Below, one piece after another: positions 25,201 through 36,650 of a stretch of 64,000 nt of DNA (position 1 is the stretch's first letter; each line of letters starts with the position of its first letter). The translations under genes and the position numbers were made by a program. The DNA is from Hawksworthiomyces lignivorus (lineage: Eukaryota > Ascomycota > Sordariomycetes > Ophiostomatales > Ophiostomataceae). Below the pieces are notes generated by a model. That model searched no databases. It had not been told where the DNA came from and saw nothing but the letters and a program-made list of their open reading frames with translations. The stretch spans positions 1 through 64,000 of the forward strand of contig NTMA01000056.1 in the NCBI GenBank assembly GCA_002917075.1, written 5' to 3'.

Positions 25201-26340
25201 TAAATTTAAATTTATATATAACTAAGTCGAATGTAAAAAACGAAGTTAATAATTATTTATCTGAAAAAGGAGAAAATAAAATCGTAAATTATTATATATT
25301 ATCTATTATTTATTATTAATTTATATTAACTTATGTTATAATCTCAATTTTTGAAATATTAAACACTATATAGTAAAAAATATCTTATTTTAAGTTTAAT
25401 AACAAGATATTATTTAACTATTCCATCTATTTCTACTACTATAAACCGAATTGTTTCAATTAATAATAATATAATTATAAAGTCTAGAAATAGACTTTCA
25501 CCGAATATAATAAAATAATTGAGATTATTAAAGAAACTAAAGAATAAAAAAATTAATGAATTATAAAGAAAGTTAATTAATAATAATAAAAGTAAAAAAA
25601 AATCAATTAGTTTTTTTTATAGTTATTTTATTAGTTTTATTAAGTTAATAAATTAAATAATAGTCTATATAATTATAATTATATTATTAAAATTAAAAAT
25701 AACCTTTAATAATTATTTATAACATTTTAAATATTAGTAACTAAATATATTAATTAATACATTAATTTCCAACTTTAATTATTATACAAAAAGAGAAAGA
25801 AGATTAATAATATATAGTAATAATAATAATAATAAGAAAAGAACAATTTAAGAGTAACTTTAATTAATTATATTATTTTATAAAAACTAAAAAAATTTCA
25901 ATTATTTTGAAATGTTAAAAAATATATAATTTAATATATATATGTATTTATTTATTTATTAAAATTTATATATTTTAAATAATTTTTTATACTTTTTTAT
26001 TATAAGAAATTAAAAAAATATTTTAATTACAAATAATTAATAACGATATTTAACATTAATAATAATATTATTATTAATATTGAAGTATTTTAAAAATATT
26101 ATATTTTATTAATATTTTTTAAAAAAATTAAGTTTATTAATTAAAGAATTTATATTGAGTAATAATAGTTAATTTATAAAGTGTAAAATTTTATTAAGTT
26201 TTTATATTATTTTTATTTAAAGTTTTTAATTTTTTAATTTTTAATTTAATAAAATATTATTATTTATTATATTTAATTTAATCAATAAAAATAATATAAA
26301 TTATATTACACTTTTAATAATTAAATTAATATATAATAAT
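22280..26340. other. AT-rich, nothing recognised apart from a palindrome at 24939
   Basis: About 4 kb of AT-saturated DNA with no open frame above noise. The only structured island is the inverted repeat at 24939-25016. Confidence 0.6.
24939..25016. repeat. Small nested palindrome, MITE-like
   Basis: The outer arms GTGTAAGGG (24939-24947) and CCCTTACAC (25008-25016) are perfect inverted repeats. Inside, AATATCAACAC (24983-24993) and GTGTTGATATT (24997-25007) form a perfect 11-bp stem with an AAC loop. It is a 78-bp element of normal GC in AT-saturated DNA. No clear target duplication. Confidence 0.6.
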
Positions 26341-26344
26341 TTTT

Positions 26345-26535
26345 AAAAAAAATTTTAAAATATCTTTCTCGGAAGGATATTTTTAAGAGAATCTCAAATG
26401 AAGAGAAAATATTTTCCTTTGGGAGAATTTTTAACTTACAGAAATATTCTCTCTTAAGAGAATCCCTAACTTATAAGAATATTCTCTTTCAGGAGGATCC
26501 TGAATTAGAAGAGCTATTCTCTTATAAGAGGTATA
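26345..26535 (+). repeat. Degenerate tandem repeat at the isochore edge
   Basis: Units of about 34-45 bp built around AAGAGAAT...TATTCTCTT recur four to five times: near 26368, 26421, 26456, 26490 and ending near 26532. Each unit is partly self-complementary (ATTCTCT with AGAGAAT). It lies exactly where AT-saturated sequence gives way to normal composition. Confidence 0.65.
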
Positions 26536-26560
26536 AACTAACACAATATTATTTGGATTA

Positions 26561-27108
26561 ATGAATATTTGATAATTTATCACTTTGGATACTGAGGCTT
26601 TAATATTCGATCTAGTACGTCTAAGAGCCATGTGCGAAGTCGGTTGGCGTGGGGTTTTTATGAAGCCCCTTGTTTATGACGTAAAATACTACCTTTATTT
26701 AATGTTTTGTCCTTTAATTAAAGCTCCATTAGGTCAAGGCGTAAAAGTGGCTTAGGCCCATTTCAATTGGCAAAAAAATTAGTTGTTACTTATACGCGTG
26801 TAAGCATACGTATGTATATCTGATGTCCCCTTTTCCTTGCCACGTAGAATTTATGCGTTCTCGATTAATTATTTGTTGAAGAGTCGATTAACTTTTCTTG
26901 TTTCTTACTCAGAGGGATATTATCCCCCTTTTTCTCTCGCTGAACCTGAGATTCTCTAGCTTCGTGTGTTACAATGCAAATGATTACGGAGCTCACCCTT
27001 TCCTCCTAAACTGTACTTCCCAACTGTCGGCCGTTCCCAGCCATTTCCGTACCGGCTTCCGTTCAATCAACCCGAGAATAAGCGGGCTCGTGTGACACGC
27101 AGTACAAA
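26561..27108 (+). promoter_or_regulatory. 5' flank of the sterol acyltransferase gene
   Basis: Normal-composition sequence between the AT-rich isochore and the first gene. It is expected to hold the promoter and 5' UTR. A C/T-rich stretch (CCCCCTTTTTCTCTC) lies at 26924-26938. I see no unambiguous TATA box. Confidence 0.4.
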
Positions 27109-28916
27109 ATGACTGCGGCAGACGAGCCAGACTCCGTCCTACGACCCCGACCACGCAAGCCATTTCAATCTCAGACATCCCAACTAAGCATAGCCTCAAA
27201 CTCGGGCAGTCTAGATATCCCAGAGAACGCCTCAGTCGCGGACACTGCAAGGTATGGTACCCAACATTTTCTTGTGTTCTGTATAATGTCGAAAATGAAG
27301 AAAATAGCGAACATTCGTCTGATTTGTCTCTATCAAATCTCAACAGTGGTAGGTCCACACCAATTCCTGTGGATGCTCCGCCATCAGTCAAGTCCCTGTC
27401 CAGCGCGCGGAAACAAGTTCGTGCCGAGCAACGGCGGCGGATCTTCCCAACAATCGAGTATGCGAGTCGTGTGTCGCATTTCGATCCTAATAGTGACTAT
27501 CGTGACTTCCATGGCTTCTTCAATCTTTTTTGGATCGGGTTGGCTATCATGGCCATGACAACCATGCTTCGCAACATCAAAGACACGGGCTACCCGCTGC
27601 GCGTACAAATATGGTCACTTTTCACTGTCAAGCTATGGCATCTGGCATTGGCAGATTTTTTCATGGTGGCGTCGACCGGTGTTAGCGTATCTCTCCAGAA
27701 GGCTCTACGATTCAATGCGAGGGCTGCAAGGATGACCTGGGCCAACGGTGGTATGGCCTTACAAAGTGTATATCAAATTGCCTGGTTGGTTGTGTGGATT
27801 ATGCTTCCGTTTTTACTAGACTGGGCATGGACTGCACAGGTTTTCTTGCTTCTGCATACTATGGTTCTTCTGATGAAGATGCATTCGTATGCCTTTTACA
27901 ATGGCCATCTATCCGAGACAGAGCACCGACTTCGCGCTCTTGACGACCCATCTACAGCTTCAAGGGCGCCGGCTTACTTGTACCCGACAGCTGAGAACCC
28001 AGAAGGCATCCTGGCATCGCCCACCCGTATTCGAGGAGCGTCACAGCAAGAAACTGCTCGAGACAGTCTTAGTAATACCGGCGGAAATGTTGAAGTGGAT
28101 GAAGAAGTATCACAATTGCGTGAAGATCTGGCTAGAGAACTGACAAGTCCGATCGGCAACATCACATTTCCGCACAACTTGACGTGGTATAACTACGTGG
28201 ATTATATATTCTGTCCAACATTATGCTATGAACTCGAGTACCCGCGGACAGAGAGAATCGAGTGGCGGGCCCTCATCTCTAAAATAATCGCTGTTTTTGG
28301 CTGCATCTTTCTCCTAACCGTAACATCGGAAGAGTTCATCCTTCCGGTACTTGTCGAAGCTTCCTCTCGCCTTGAAAATGGACTTTCGTTGTCGGAAAAG
28401 CTTCTCATCCTCGCCGAATCGATTTCCTGGCTGCTTTTTCCTTTCATGCTAATATTCCTTCTCGTCTTCCTCGTTATATTCGAGTATGTTTTGGGTGCTC
28501 TGGCCGAGATCACTCGCTTTGCTGATCGGCATTTCTATAGCGACTGGTGGAACAGTACCGACTGGATGGAGTTCAGTCGTGAATGGAACGTGCCCGTTTA
28601 CAGTTTCCTTCGCCGACATGTGTATAGCGCAAGTCGGCCGCATATCGGAAAAAATTCGGCCACCATTATCACGTTCCTAGTCAGTGCACTTGGCCATGAG
28701 ATTGTCATGGCCTGCATCACAAAGAAACTGAGAGGTTATGGTTTCGTTTGCCAGATGCTGCAACTTCCGATTGTTGCACTGCAGCGTACGCGATGGGTCC
28801 GAGGTAAAAAGACACTGAACAACGTCTGTTTTTGGTGTTCGATGATCCTCGGCTTAAGCTTGGTGAACATTTCCCTCCTCCTGCAATATTCTCTGTGGAA
28901 AACAAACTGGTGCTAA
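27109..28916 (+). CDS. ARE2: Sterol O-acyltransferase (MBOAT family, ACAT/ARE type)
   Basis: Esterifies sterols with fatty acyl-CoA at the endoplasmic reticulum for storage in lipid droplets. There are two exons. Exon 1 is 27109-27251 (donor AAG|GTATGG). Exon 2 most likely starts at 27347 after CTCAACAG, with a CTGAT branch site at 27318, giving about 570 residues. An acceptor at 27308 is also in phase and would add 13 residues. The protein has a polar N-terminus, several hydrophobic helices, the family motif FYSDWWN (about residues 444-450) and the invariant MBOAT His in GHEIV (about residue 498). The end IxLLLQYSLWKTNWC is a final membrane helix. Length fits fungal ARE1/ARE2. ARE1 and ARE2 cannot be told apart here. 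It is the first host gene after the transposon isochore. Confidence 0.93.
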
Positions 28917-29687
28917 CCTGTTTATTAGATATGTTCTCTATATGTTCTCGTATAGGATTACAGCCGCTTCAGCTCTATATCTAAAAGGAAGATTTCCTGT
29001 TCACGTGGAAGCAATGCTGTTGCTTACAATTGTTACGTGATGATAGCATCTTTAATACCCAGGAATAGCTTTCATGCATTTCTACACACCCATACTACTA
29101 GTTCTACGGCACAGCCAGATCAAAATAGCTGTTTTACGATGTATTTGTCCTTCAAAATGGACGCCTACCTCGCTGCTTCAGAGGAGCTTACCATATCGCC
29201 TTACCTAGAAGAAGCGAGTCATGGGGCTGCAGCAGTGAGAAGCTTTTATAAATTTGTGTAGCTCGATGCTCGATTGAGTTGAACAAATACGACAAGTCAC
29301 TCAACGGCTCAGACATGTAAAAGCCCATATCGTGTTCACGGCGAAAAGAGTAGCCTTTGCTTAAGTCATCACTAAATGTCAAGAATAATAACCCATCAAC
29401 CCAGACGCCAGCCATCCTTAAACAACACGTAACCGAAATGTCGACTTCCACTACAATGGCTATCCAAAAGAGTGCCTTGATTCATCTCCTGCCAAAGCGA
29501 GAGAAGTACTTGAACCAGTATGCAAGCCCCCTGACCCCGAAGGAATGTGGCGCAATATAGGACAGCGAATTTCAGCAAGAAGTTCCCACGAGAAGCAAAG
29601 AGAACCAAAACAACAAAATATAATCAGGACAGAACAGGCAGAATGAATGTCCACCCAAGTGGCCTCCTTTCAAGAAAGTTCCCTCAA
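28917..29687. other. Convergent 3' intergenic region
   Basis: Lies between the 3' ends of the sterol acyltransferase (+) and J-domain protein (-) genes. It should contain both 3' UTRs. No coding frame here is convincing. Confidence 0.5.
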
Positions 29688-31397
29688 TTATCGAACATGA
29701 AGGTAAGCTGTATGGGGGGACGAGTACTGATTGCTCGAATGGTGGACGGTAGAGTAGGCAACATCTTCTTCTGAGTACCGTTTGGTCTGATACACCTGGT
29801 CAGGTGAAAAATTTGGAGTAACCTTAAACTTCGGAAAACTGTTAGGCCTCCGAGAAGCCTCGTTTGGATAATAGACGTCATCTACAGGCCCGTATTGAGA
29901 TTTTTTTATGCCGCGCGGTAGCGGTGCGACGTCGTCGTATGTATGGTGTAGGACGCGAGGTTGTACCGAAGACCGTCGAGGGCGGAGTTCTTCCTCATAC
30001 ATGTCAAAGGAACCTCTACGGCGACGATCCGACTTGGATGAGTGCCGGCCCAATTCTGGAGATGGCGCAGCGGGTACGACTGGTGGGGGGTGGTGAGTAT
30101 ATTCCATAGTCGCTGCACGGGATAAGTTCGGAACACGTGGAACTGATGAATTAGGCATGTGTAGTGCACCAGCCGGTGAAGTATAAGATTTCGCTAGTCG
30201 CGGCGGGGGCCTAAACTCGGGATGCATGAAACCATCCGCTTCGTCGACAACAGTGGCGTCTGCTCTGGTTCGATACTTCTTCTCTTCTTGTGAAGGACGG
30301 CGTGGACGAGCTGAATCAGCGGGAACATGCCAAGACTCCTCGGGGTTCGGAAAATTAGAGTTGTAGGCAACGTCTTCCGATAAATGTGATGGACCACCCG
30401 ACTTGCTTCCACGTCTTCTTGTGTGGACCATGTAGTCGGCAGCATATTTCATCTTTTCAGACGTCTTATCTGGACCCGGCTCGGCGCGGGGTGATTCGTC
30501 GCGACGAGCTGACTTGTCGCGGCGAGGGCTGTCACTGTGTTTCTTGTGAGTAGTGCTGTTGCCACCAATGCCTGTGGACGGCTTTTTCTTTGGCGCCCGG
30601 CGGTCCTCGTCAGAGTCATCATACGGCTCGACATAAGCAGCTTTTTTTGTACGGTACTTTTCTTGCTGCTCCTGACGGCGAAGTCGATCATGTTCTTTTT
30701 CGCGCTTCTCATTTTCCCGTTTGAGCCTCTCTTTCTTGTCCTTTTCGCGATCGGACCTGCCCCTCTTCTCCCGCTCCCTGTCCCGATCTCTGTCACGCTC
30801 TTCTCGTTCCTTCTCACGTTCGTTCTCCCGCATCCATTCACGCAGTGGGGGTTCATCATCGTCTCTACGTGCTCTTCGCTCCTCGTGATCGTCTCGAGGC
30901 TTCTCATAGCTCGCAGTACGCCGAGCGCGACGCCCTTCCTCATACGCCATCTTTGTCCGAAACGGCATATCACGATCCCATGAATGCGAGAACTGTTGGC
31001 TCCCAGAACCGTATGGCGAAAACGGCGATGATGGCGGTGGGCCAGGTTTGAACGAGGGGGGGGGCTCTGCCGTTCTAATATTAGGTTCGTTGTAAGTCTT
31101 CGGCGAAGAGCGCGGAGTCGTAGTAGGTCGAGCCATGTTCCGAGACAGCTCATCCCGTAGCTTTTTCAGTTTGGTATCTTCATCGTATTCCCGACGCTTT
31201 GTCTCATCGCTTAGTATTTCATAGGCTTGCTGTACACGCTGGAATTCGTCTTGTTTTGCAGCTTTTAAGGCGGGATCTTGGACTTTATCAGGATGGCATC
31301 TTAAAACGAGCTTTCGATATGCAGTCTTGATAATAGAAAGGTCCGCATCCTTATCTACTCCGAGCACCTTATATGGATCGGCCGGTAGCGAGGTCAT
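29688..31397 (-). CDS. J-domain (DnaJ/HSP40) protein with long charged tail
   Basis: Intronless, 569 residues. The J domain occupies about residues 6-75 (DPYKVLGVDKDADLS..., HPD at 35-37, QQAYEILSDETKRREYD), which stimulates HSP70 ATPase. There is no Gly/Phe region, zinc finger or DnaJ C-terminal domain, so it is a class C J-protein. Residues ~165-290 are an almost unbroken Arg/Glu/Lys/Asp run typical of single alpha-helix or spliceosome-associated proteins. The remaining tail is disordered, rich in Ser, Pro, Arg and Tyr. The ATG at 31397 directly precedes the J domain, which fixes the start. The client is unknown. The charged Arg-rich tail hints at a nuclear role, by inference only. Confidence 0.9.
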   Translation of the reverse strand: MTSLPADPYKVLGVDKDADLSIIKTAYRKLVLRCHPDKVQDPALKAAKQDEFQRVQQAYEILSDETKRREYDEDTKLKKLRDELSRNMARPTTTPRSSPKTYNEPNIRTAEPPPSFKPGPPPSSPFSPYGSGSQQFSHSWDRDMPFRTKMAYEEGRRARRTASYEKPRDDHEERRARRDDDEPPLREWMRENEREKEREERDRDRDREREKRGRSDREKDKKERLKRENEKREKEHDRLRRQEQQEKYRTKKAAYVEPYDDSDEDRRAPKKKPSTGIGGNSTTHKKHSDSPRRDKSARRDESPRAEPGPDKTSEKMKYAADYMVHTRRRGSKSGGPSHLSEDVAYNSNFPNPEESWHVPADSARPRRPSQEEKKYRTRADATVVDEADGFMHPEFRPPPRLAKSYTSPAGALHMPNSSVPRVPNLSRAATMEYTHHPPPVVPAAPSPELGRHSSKSDRRRRGSFDMYEEELRPRRSSVQPRVLHHTYDDVAPLPRGIKKSQYGPVDDVYYPNEASRRPNSFPKFKVTPNFSPDQVYQTKRYSEEDVAYSTVHHSSNQYSSPHTAYLHVR

Positions 31398-33747
31398 TGT
31401 GTGTTAAGGTTTGTGGTCGACGAAATTTAAGAGCTGTTCTGAGAACCAAGCACGATGGGGATCGAGACAGTAAGACACCACCAGCTGTACACAACAAGTC
31501 GGAAGACAGCGGGCAAAAGACGAGGCTGATGAAGGAGCTAAAATGAATGAAAAGGAGAAAGGAAAAACTTAGAAAAGCACTGCCAGAGCGCAGATGAAAT
31601 AGAGGACTGGACTAGTTAAGGGAGGGGGAAATCCTCATCCGGAAAGAAGTGAAAAGAACAGTAACGAGTAATCGGATAGCCAGAAGAAGAAAGTATAGCT
31701 GCTATGGGATGATATTATATGTCTGGCTGGCGCTGCAGGTCAAGGAAAGAATATCAAGGATATGGACGGTAAAATAGCGGAACTGTGAAGTTCTGCCTCT
31801 TATCGACAGTGTACACCTTTCCAGATAAGTTCCAGGAGAGCCGATGGATTCGAGAAGCATTTGACAGAATATGCCAACGATTTCCTCTGTCCTCCGATTT
31901 AAGATCCGATAGCTGGATTGGCTCTTCGGCTGTTCAAACCCAGGGACGACAGAACACACAGTAGTTGAAATAAGAAAGAGAGTAGGAGGAATAAAACAAC
32001 AATATAGCAATAGCGAACAGACGTTAAAGGCGCCCGGGGTTTGTCGAAGATGGTCAGGAGAGCGGAAATAGCAACGAAGAAAAACCTAGACAGGGGATAG
32101 GAGTAATCGCGAGTGGTAGGATAAGCAGTACAAGCAAATGCCTGCTGGGGAGAGTGGCGACGAAGAAACGTGAAAGAGTACAAGAATGAGGCGAAGGGCT
32201 GAAGAAAGTAAGAGGGTAATAGCAAGACTGGGAAATACTTGATGGATGAAGGTAAAAGAAAGAGGACGTGGATCAAGAAAGAGGAAAAGAAGGCTACAAG
32301 GAGGAAGACTGAAGAGCAACAGAACGTGAAGGAAGCAACCACACAACAGATGACAGACTGAGTGGCGGTGAGTTGGCTGAAGTGTTGGTGTGTCAGGGAG
32401 CACTACTCTTGCCGTCCCATGGATTGCTGGCGGGGAAAGAAGGAAAGTGTAATGGAGGGGCGACGAAGTGACAAGGGCGAAGGTGATGAGAGATGAGGAC
32501 AAAACAGATGGCCAGGTGGGATGAGGGGGCAGCGGAGAGCAAATGGATATCAAAGAAAGATAGCGAGAAGAGGAAGGCTCTTCTTCTGGTGGTGATATTT
32601 CTACGACACACTCTGCGGTGGAGGGACAGTGGCAGTGCGCCAAAAGCAGCGACTTGGAGGCAAGCGGCGTGCAGAGACAGACAAGCGCAGAGGAGTGCAG
32701 TATTAGAGACGCAGCCGATGCAGAAGATGCAGCGATGTGCAGAAAACAGAGTAGACAAGTGGTCCAGAGTGGGTTGGGGTGGGTGAAAGTGGATTGTGGC
32801 TGGCTTTCTGAATGGACGACGCCCATCGGCAGTGTGCACTTGCGCCCTTCCCCTCTCGCCTCCCCGCTGGGCAATCCACTCTAAGTGCGAATGAAGGCGA
32901 AGAAAGAAGAGGAACACGACGGTCATCCAATCCGGCAGCAGGGCTCGCCAGCTGAAGGACCGGCTCATTCTTGTTTATTTTGCTTCTTTTGCATTTACGA
33001 GGAAGTTGTTGCGATTTGCTTTGCGAGGCCAATTCCGCAGGCCTGTGACCACAACTAGGCAAATCAAACACGGACTTTTCATGATTCCTCGTCTTAGATT
33101 CCAGAGACTCTATACGAGCAATACACTCAAGTTATATTTGAGCTTATCCGCTGGTTCTAGCTCTCGGTGGCCTTTCTGGGACGCCCTAAGAAGCCTCTGG
33201 TCGATCAGGGAGTCTCTGGCATACATAGCTTGTGGTGGTATTAAAACATTTCTATTGAGTGGCTTCCTCTTTCCTGGCTGATGACGGCCAAAAGAATGCT
33301 GCCTTTTTGCTTTCTCATGGGGTCCTCTGCAACAGCGAGTCAATACCGTTGATCCGCTGGCCAATCATAGATTCCATCAGCTGGAACCTTATATGCCCCA
33401 CAAATACACGCTGGTGTCGCCTATCTAGCTGGCTTGGCACCAGCTTACTTGTCTCGCAGAGCGTCCAGCACATTAACACAATACCCACACGCTATCCTAA
33501 CTGCTTGGTGTGGAGCAATGTATGCGTCTTGTCCATGCCTTTCTCTCCAGCATATACGCACCTCTCTAATAATGTCTATTATCATTTTCTACAAATACTC
33601 CGGTGCCATTACGTCCTTCGATCCTAGTACCGTATTTCTGGTCCTCTCTATGTCCTTCATCCGTAGCCAGACTAGAAGGACATATTTCAACCTACTCATA
33701 TATTAGTTTGATGTTCTCTATAGTTGTTTTGGCGTGGAGAACATGAT
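31398..33747. other. 2.3-kb intergenic region, purine/pyrimidine-skewed
   Basis: The 5' flank of the J-domain gene (minus strand). About 31500-32900 is A/G-rich on the plus strand, so it reads as a C/T-rich leader on the coding strand, as in many fungal promoters and long 5' UTRs. Two overlapping minus-strand open frames of about 262 and 191 codons (32086-32968) start with non-ATG codons, are Leu/Ser/Cys-rich and match no family I know. They are treated as composition artefacts. Nothing recognisable lies at 33000-33747. Confidence 0.5.
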
Positions 33748-34916
33748 TCAATTCTTTTCCCATGTGGGCAAATCCAAATCGACCACGATTGGCTTGTTGA
33801 ACTTCTTGCCGCCGACATGAGGATAGTTTGTTGCCGTAATAGCACAATTAACAACACATGTTTCTCGACGGCCCCATCCTCCACGCTTGCCCTTCCCTAT
33901 GTCTCCTTCTACCGTTCCATCATTATCCAGAGCTCGTCCACCTCGTCGTGGAGTCAAATCGACCAGCGACAACCTTTTACTATGAAGTTTGGGGCATGGG
34001 TCTGTCCAAAATTCTACGTCTGCTAGGCAGTCTGCTTCGTTCGCCAGGTTTAGGTCATCGACAGCGGTCCAGCGTACCCTTTTAGCTCCACGCCCTTCAT
34101 GCACGTGACCACATACAGCCAGCCGTGGACGAACACGATGTAAAGCTCGGCAAAGCTCCTCGCAGCCCAGCGCTCGGCCATGAGATGCTGACCAGTCACA
34201 GTGTTGGAATGGAGGTGTATGGGTGACAACAATATCCACGTCAGCAGGGATAGCAGACCACACATCTTTCGCCGCGACGGGCTGTGAAGAAGAAGAAGCA
34301 GTAAACCGAGAAAGCCCAGAAGTGAAAGATAGGGAAGCGGTATCCACTGCTCTTTCATAAGAGAAAGCCCAGATTCCATCTCGAGGGCTATATGGCGAGC
34401 CGAACACATTAAATCGAGTACGCGGACCCTGCGCATTTCGTAAGCAAATAGATGCTGAGTCATGGCTCAGATAGGTGACTGTAGGGCTGTTTTTGAGAAG
34501 AGATAGGCATTCCTCTGCTGGTTGCGGGATCTGATTGTGAAATCTTTTACTATGACGAGCATAAAATGCCTCGTCAAGTGTGACATCATGGTTTCCTAGG
34601 AAGTATATAGGATTAGGACATCAAAGCACAATTCAGAGCGTCTTCTTGCGCTTAAAAGGCTCATACCAGCTACGACGATTTTGCATTCAAAACTAGCCTG
34701 CTCGAGCCACTCAACAGCTCGAGAAACCTCTGAATAGCTGCCCTGATTAGTGAGGTCACCAGCGTGGATCAAGACATCACCCTTGGGAAGCTGGACAGTG
34801 GAGTTATGTGTGTCAGAGACGCAAACAATACGCGTACGCCTTAGATTTGAAGGTGGCTGGCGAGGTAATGCTCCGAGGCAGATAGCCACAGTTGACTTTT
34901 TACCGTCAATGGCCAT
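33748..34916 (-). CDS. Calcineurin-like metallophosphoesterase (MPPED/239FB-like)
   Basis: A predicted metal-dependent phosphoesterase of 365 residues in two exons: 34916-34667 and 34595-33748. The intron (34596-34666) splits the Gly codon of the catalytic GNHD motif. Joining GCTG|GTATGA to CTAG|GAAACCAT restores VVAGNHDV. Metal-binding motifs in order are SDTH (34-37), GDLTNQG (53-59), GNHD (84-87), VVTHTPP and GHVHEGRG, the full set of the family. The usual substrates of MPPED-type enzymes (cyclic nucleotides or phosphoproteins) are not deducible here. There is no signal peptide. The tail (VGGKKFNKPIVVDLDLP) is conserved in appearance. Confidence 0.9.
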
Positions 34917-36650
34917 ATGTTAAACCGGACAGTTGTTCCAGAGAAAGCTGGAGAAGATGCGCTATTGACTCGGCAGAACTAGAATTGGTGTATTGCATAA
35001 TTCGTGCAACCAGAAGTAATACTCTCTCAACGTACAAGTCATCTTGGAAAGAAAAACTAGCCCATCTCACCAAGAGTTAGGTAAGCTTATGGAACTGCTA
35101 AGGGAAATATTCACGGCTCGTGCCCTAGGATTGGCCAACAGTCGTGTTCGCCTCTGCCTCTCTGTATTTAGTTTAGACAAAGTCACGTGTATATTTACGC
35201 CGGTGCTCCATCCGCGCATCTCAATTGCTACACTCAAGAGCTGGAGATCAGTGACCTCTAAATATCTTAGCATGAAGAAGTCTTGCATTATAGCAAATCA
35301 TTAGCGGCTGTTCTTCGAACAGAGGGTACTGTATTAATGGCTGCTACTCGTTGATTCAAAGTAAAGGGGATAAGATGTTACGAGAATAAGAAAATGGCAG
35401 TTCGTCCGTGGTATATTATTTACAACCACAAGCCGTTCATAATATTAAGGAGCTTGGAACCCCCTGACCCAGTGTAGCCCCACCGTACTAACACTCACGA
35501 GTGTGGTTCTGGTTCTCTGCGTAATGCAGTTTGTACCCTCGCCAATCCACGTCTCTGCCAATCCGGACCCCCCTCATGGTCAAAGCCCCTATTTTCCTGC
35601 CGGCAATGCTCTTCTTCTCGATCCCATGCAATCGAAATCAATTTGCTTCTTGCACAGTGTTATGACAATAAATTGGAATACTTGTACGGAGTACTTTTCC
35701 ATAGTAGGACACTTCACATAAGGAAATACTTCGTTCTCCGTGTGTGGTTTGTATCCCAAACTGTCTGTCGCTTCTCTTCGTGAGTCTCGTCAGGGGTAGC
35801 GAATCAAAGCCACCCCCGAACCACCGACAGAGCCAGCCAACCCCCTCTCTCAATTTAGCTAGTACCGGATGGGAACGTTGATTTCCCCCAGGGCCTTTTC
35901 TCGTGTCTTTCTTCGTCGAGCTGCTTTTCTGTTTCGGAAAACGCTACTCAGATATCTTTGTTTGTGATGTTCTTTTGGCCAGGCCAATCGACTCCGATCC
36001 CTTCAGCCATCGCCATCTTGTTTTTAGTCGTCAAGTTTTGCCTCGTCTTTCTGTTCTTAGTCACCTTCTTAATCCGTCGCTCCTTTTTGTCTCGTTTGTC
36101 TAGATTTCCCTCTCCTGTGTCTGTATCTTTTTCCAATCTTTATTTCATACCCTTTTTTTCTTTTCTAAATCTCGCAGTCTCATTACCAACACCAGATTTG
36201 CTTCTAGAAACCCTTCTGTCGTTAGCAAACGACAATTGAAAAACGCGTCGCTTTCTCTGGACTCATTTGTATCTCCAGTCGACGCGTTATCTTGCCCCTA
36301 CTCATTCTTTTTTCCATGGAGGAGCTTGTCAGGGGCTTAAATGCAAAATATATTCATCTAGCGACACCATCACGGCTCAGTACGAACATCCAGCTCGCGT
36401 CCTTTCGCCATTTCTTCAACAGATCTACATCAAATAGAGGGTAGAGCAAGTCAGACAAAAAGGTCAGAGGCCGCTCTATGACCCAAGGAGGGCCGACTTC
36501 GCAATTGTCAACCGTTACTCTGTTACCTTGCCTCCGGCCCCCGACCCGTCGTCTTCTTAGTTACTGGCCCTCTACTTATTTTCTGCATAACTCTATCGCG
36601 AGCCTGTGAATCTGAGTGTTGATGGTTAATGGTGAAGTCTCACTGCCACG
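34917..36650. promoter_or_regulatory. Divergent promoter region
   Basis: The 5' flanks of the phosphoesterase (-) and the CaaX-protein gene (+). From about 35880 to 36250 the plus strand is rich in TTTC/CTTT tracts, typical of fungal promoters and leaders. TTTTTTTCTTTTCTAAATCTCGCAG near 36150-36175 looks like a polypyrimidine-plus-acceptor, so a 5'-UTR intron is possible. I cannot place its donor. Confidence 0.4.

Larger units (their letters stand above)
1..26560. other. AT-rich, RIP-like isochore
   Basis: Nearly all of this stretch is strongly AT-rich, dense in TpA, and stop-rich in all six frames. Islands of normal composition remain only where LINE or LTR copies can be recognised. Comparing the LINE copies shows almost only C-to-T and G-to-A transitions. 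This is what RIP produces in Pezizomycotina; the mechanism is inferred, not shown. CpG is still frequent in the mutated copies. I found no host gene, tRNA or rRNA here. Composition becomes normal between about 26.5 and 26.7 kb. Confidence 0.9.

Noticed and set aside
26431..26631. 66-codon minus-strand open frame
   Set aside because: It reads through the degenerate tandem repeat at the isochore edge and has no family.
32086..32968. Secreted or membrane protein genes on the minus strand
   Set aside because: No ATG at the start, low-complexity Leu/Ser/Cys content from C/T-rich DNA, two overlapping frames, and no recognisable motif.
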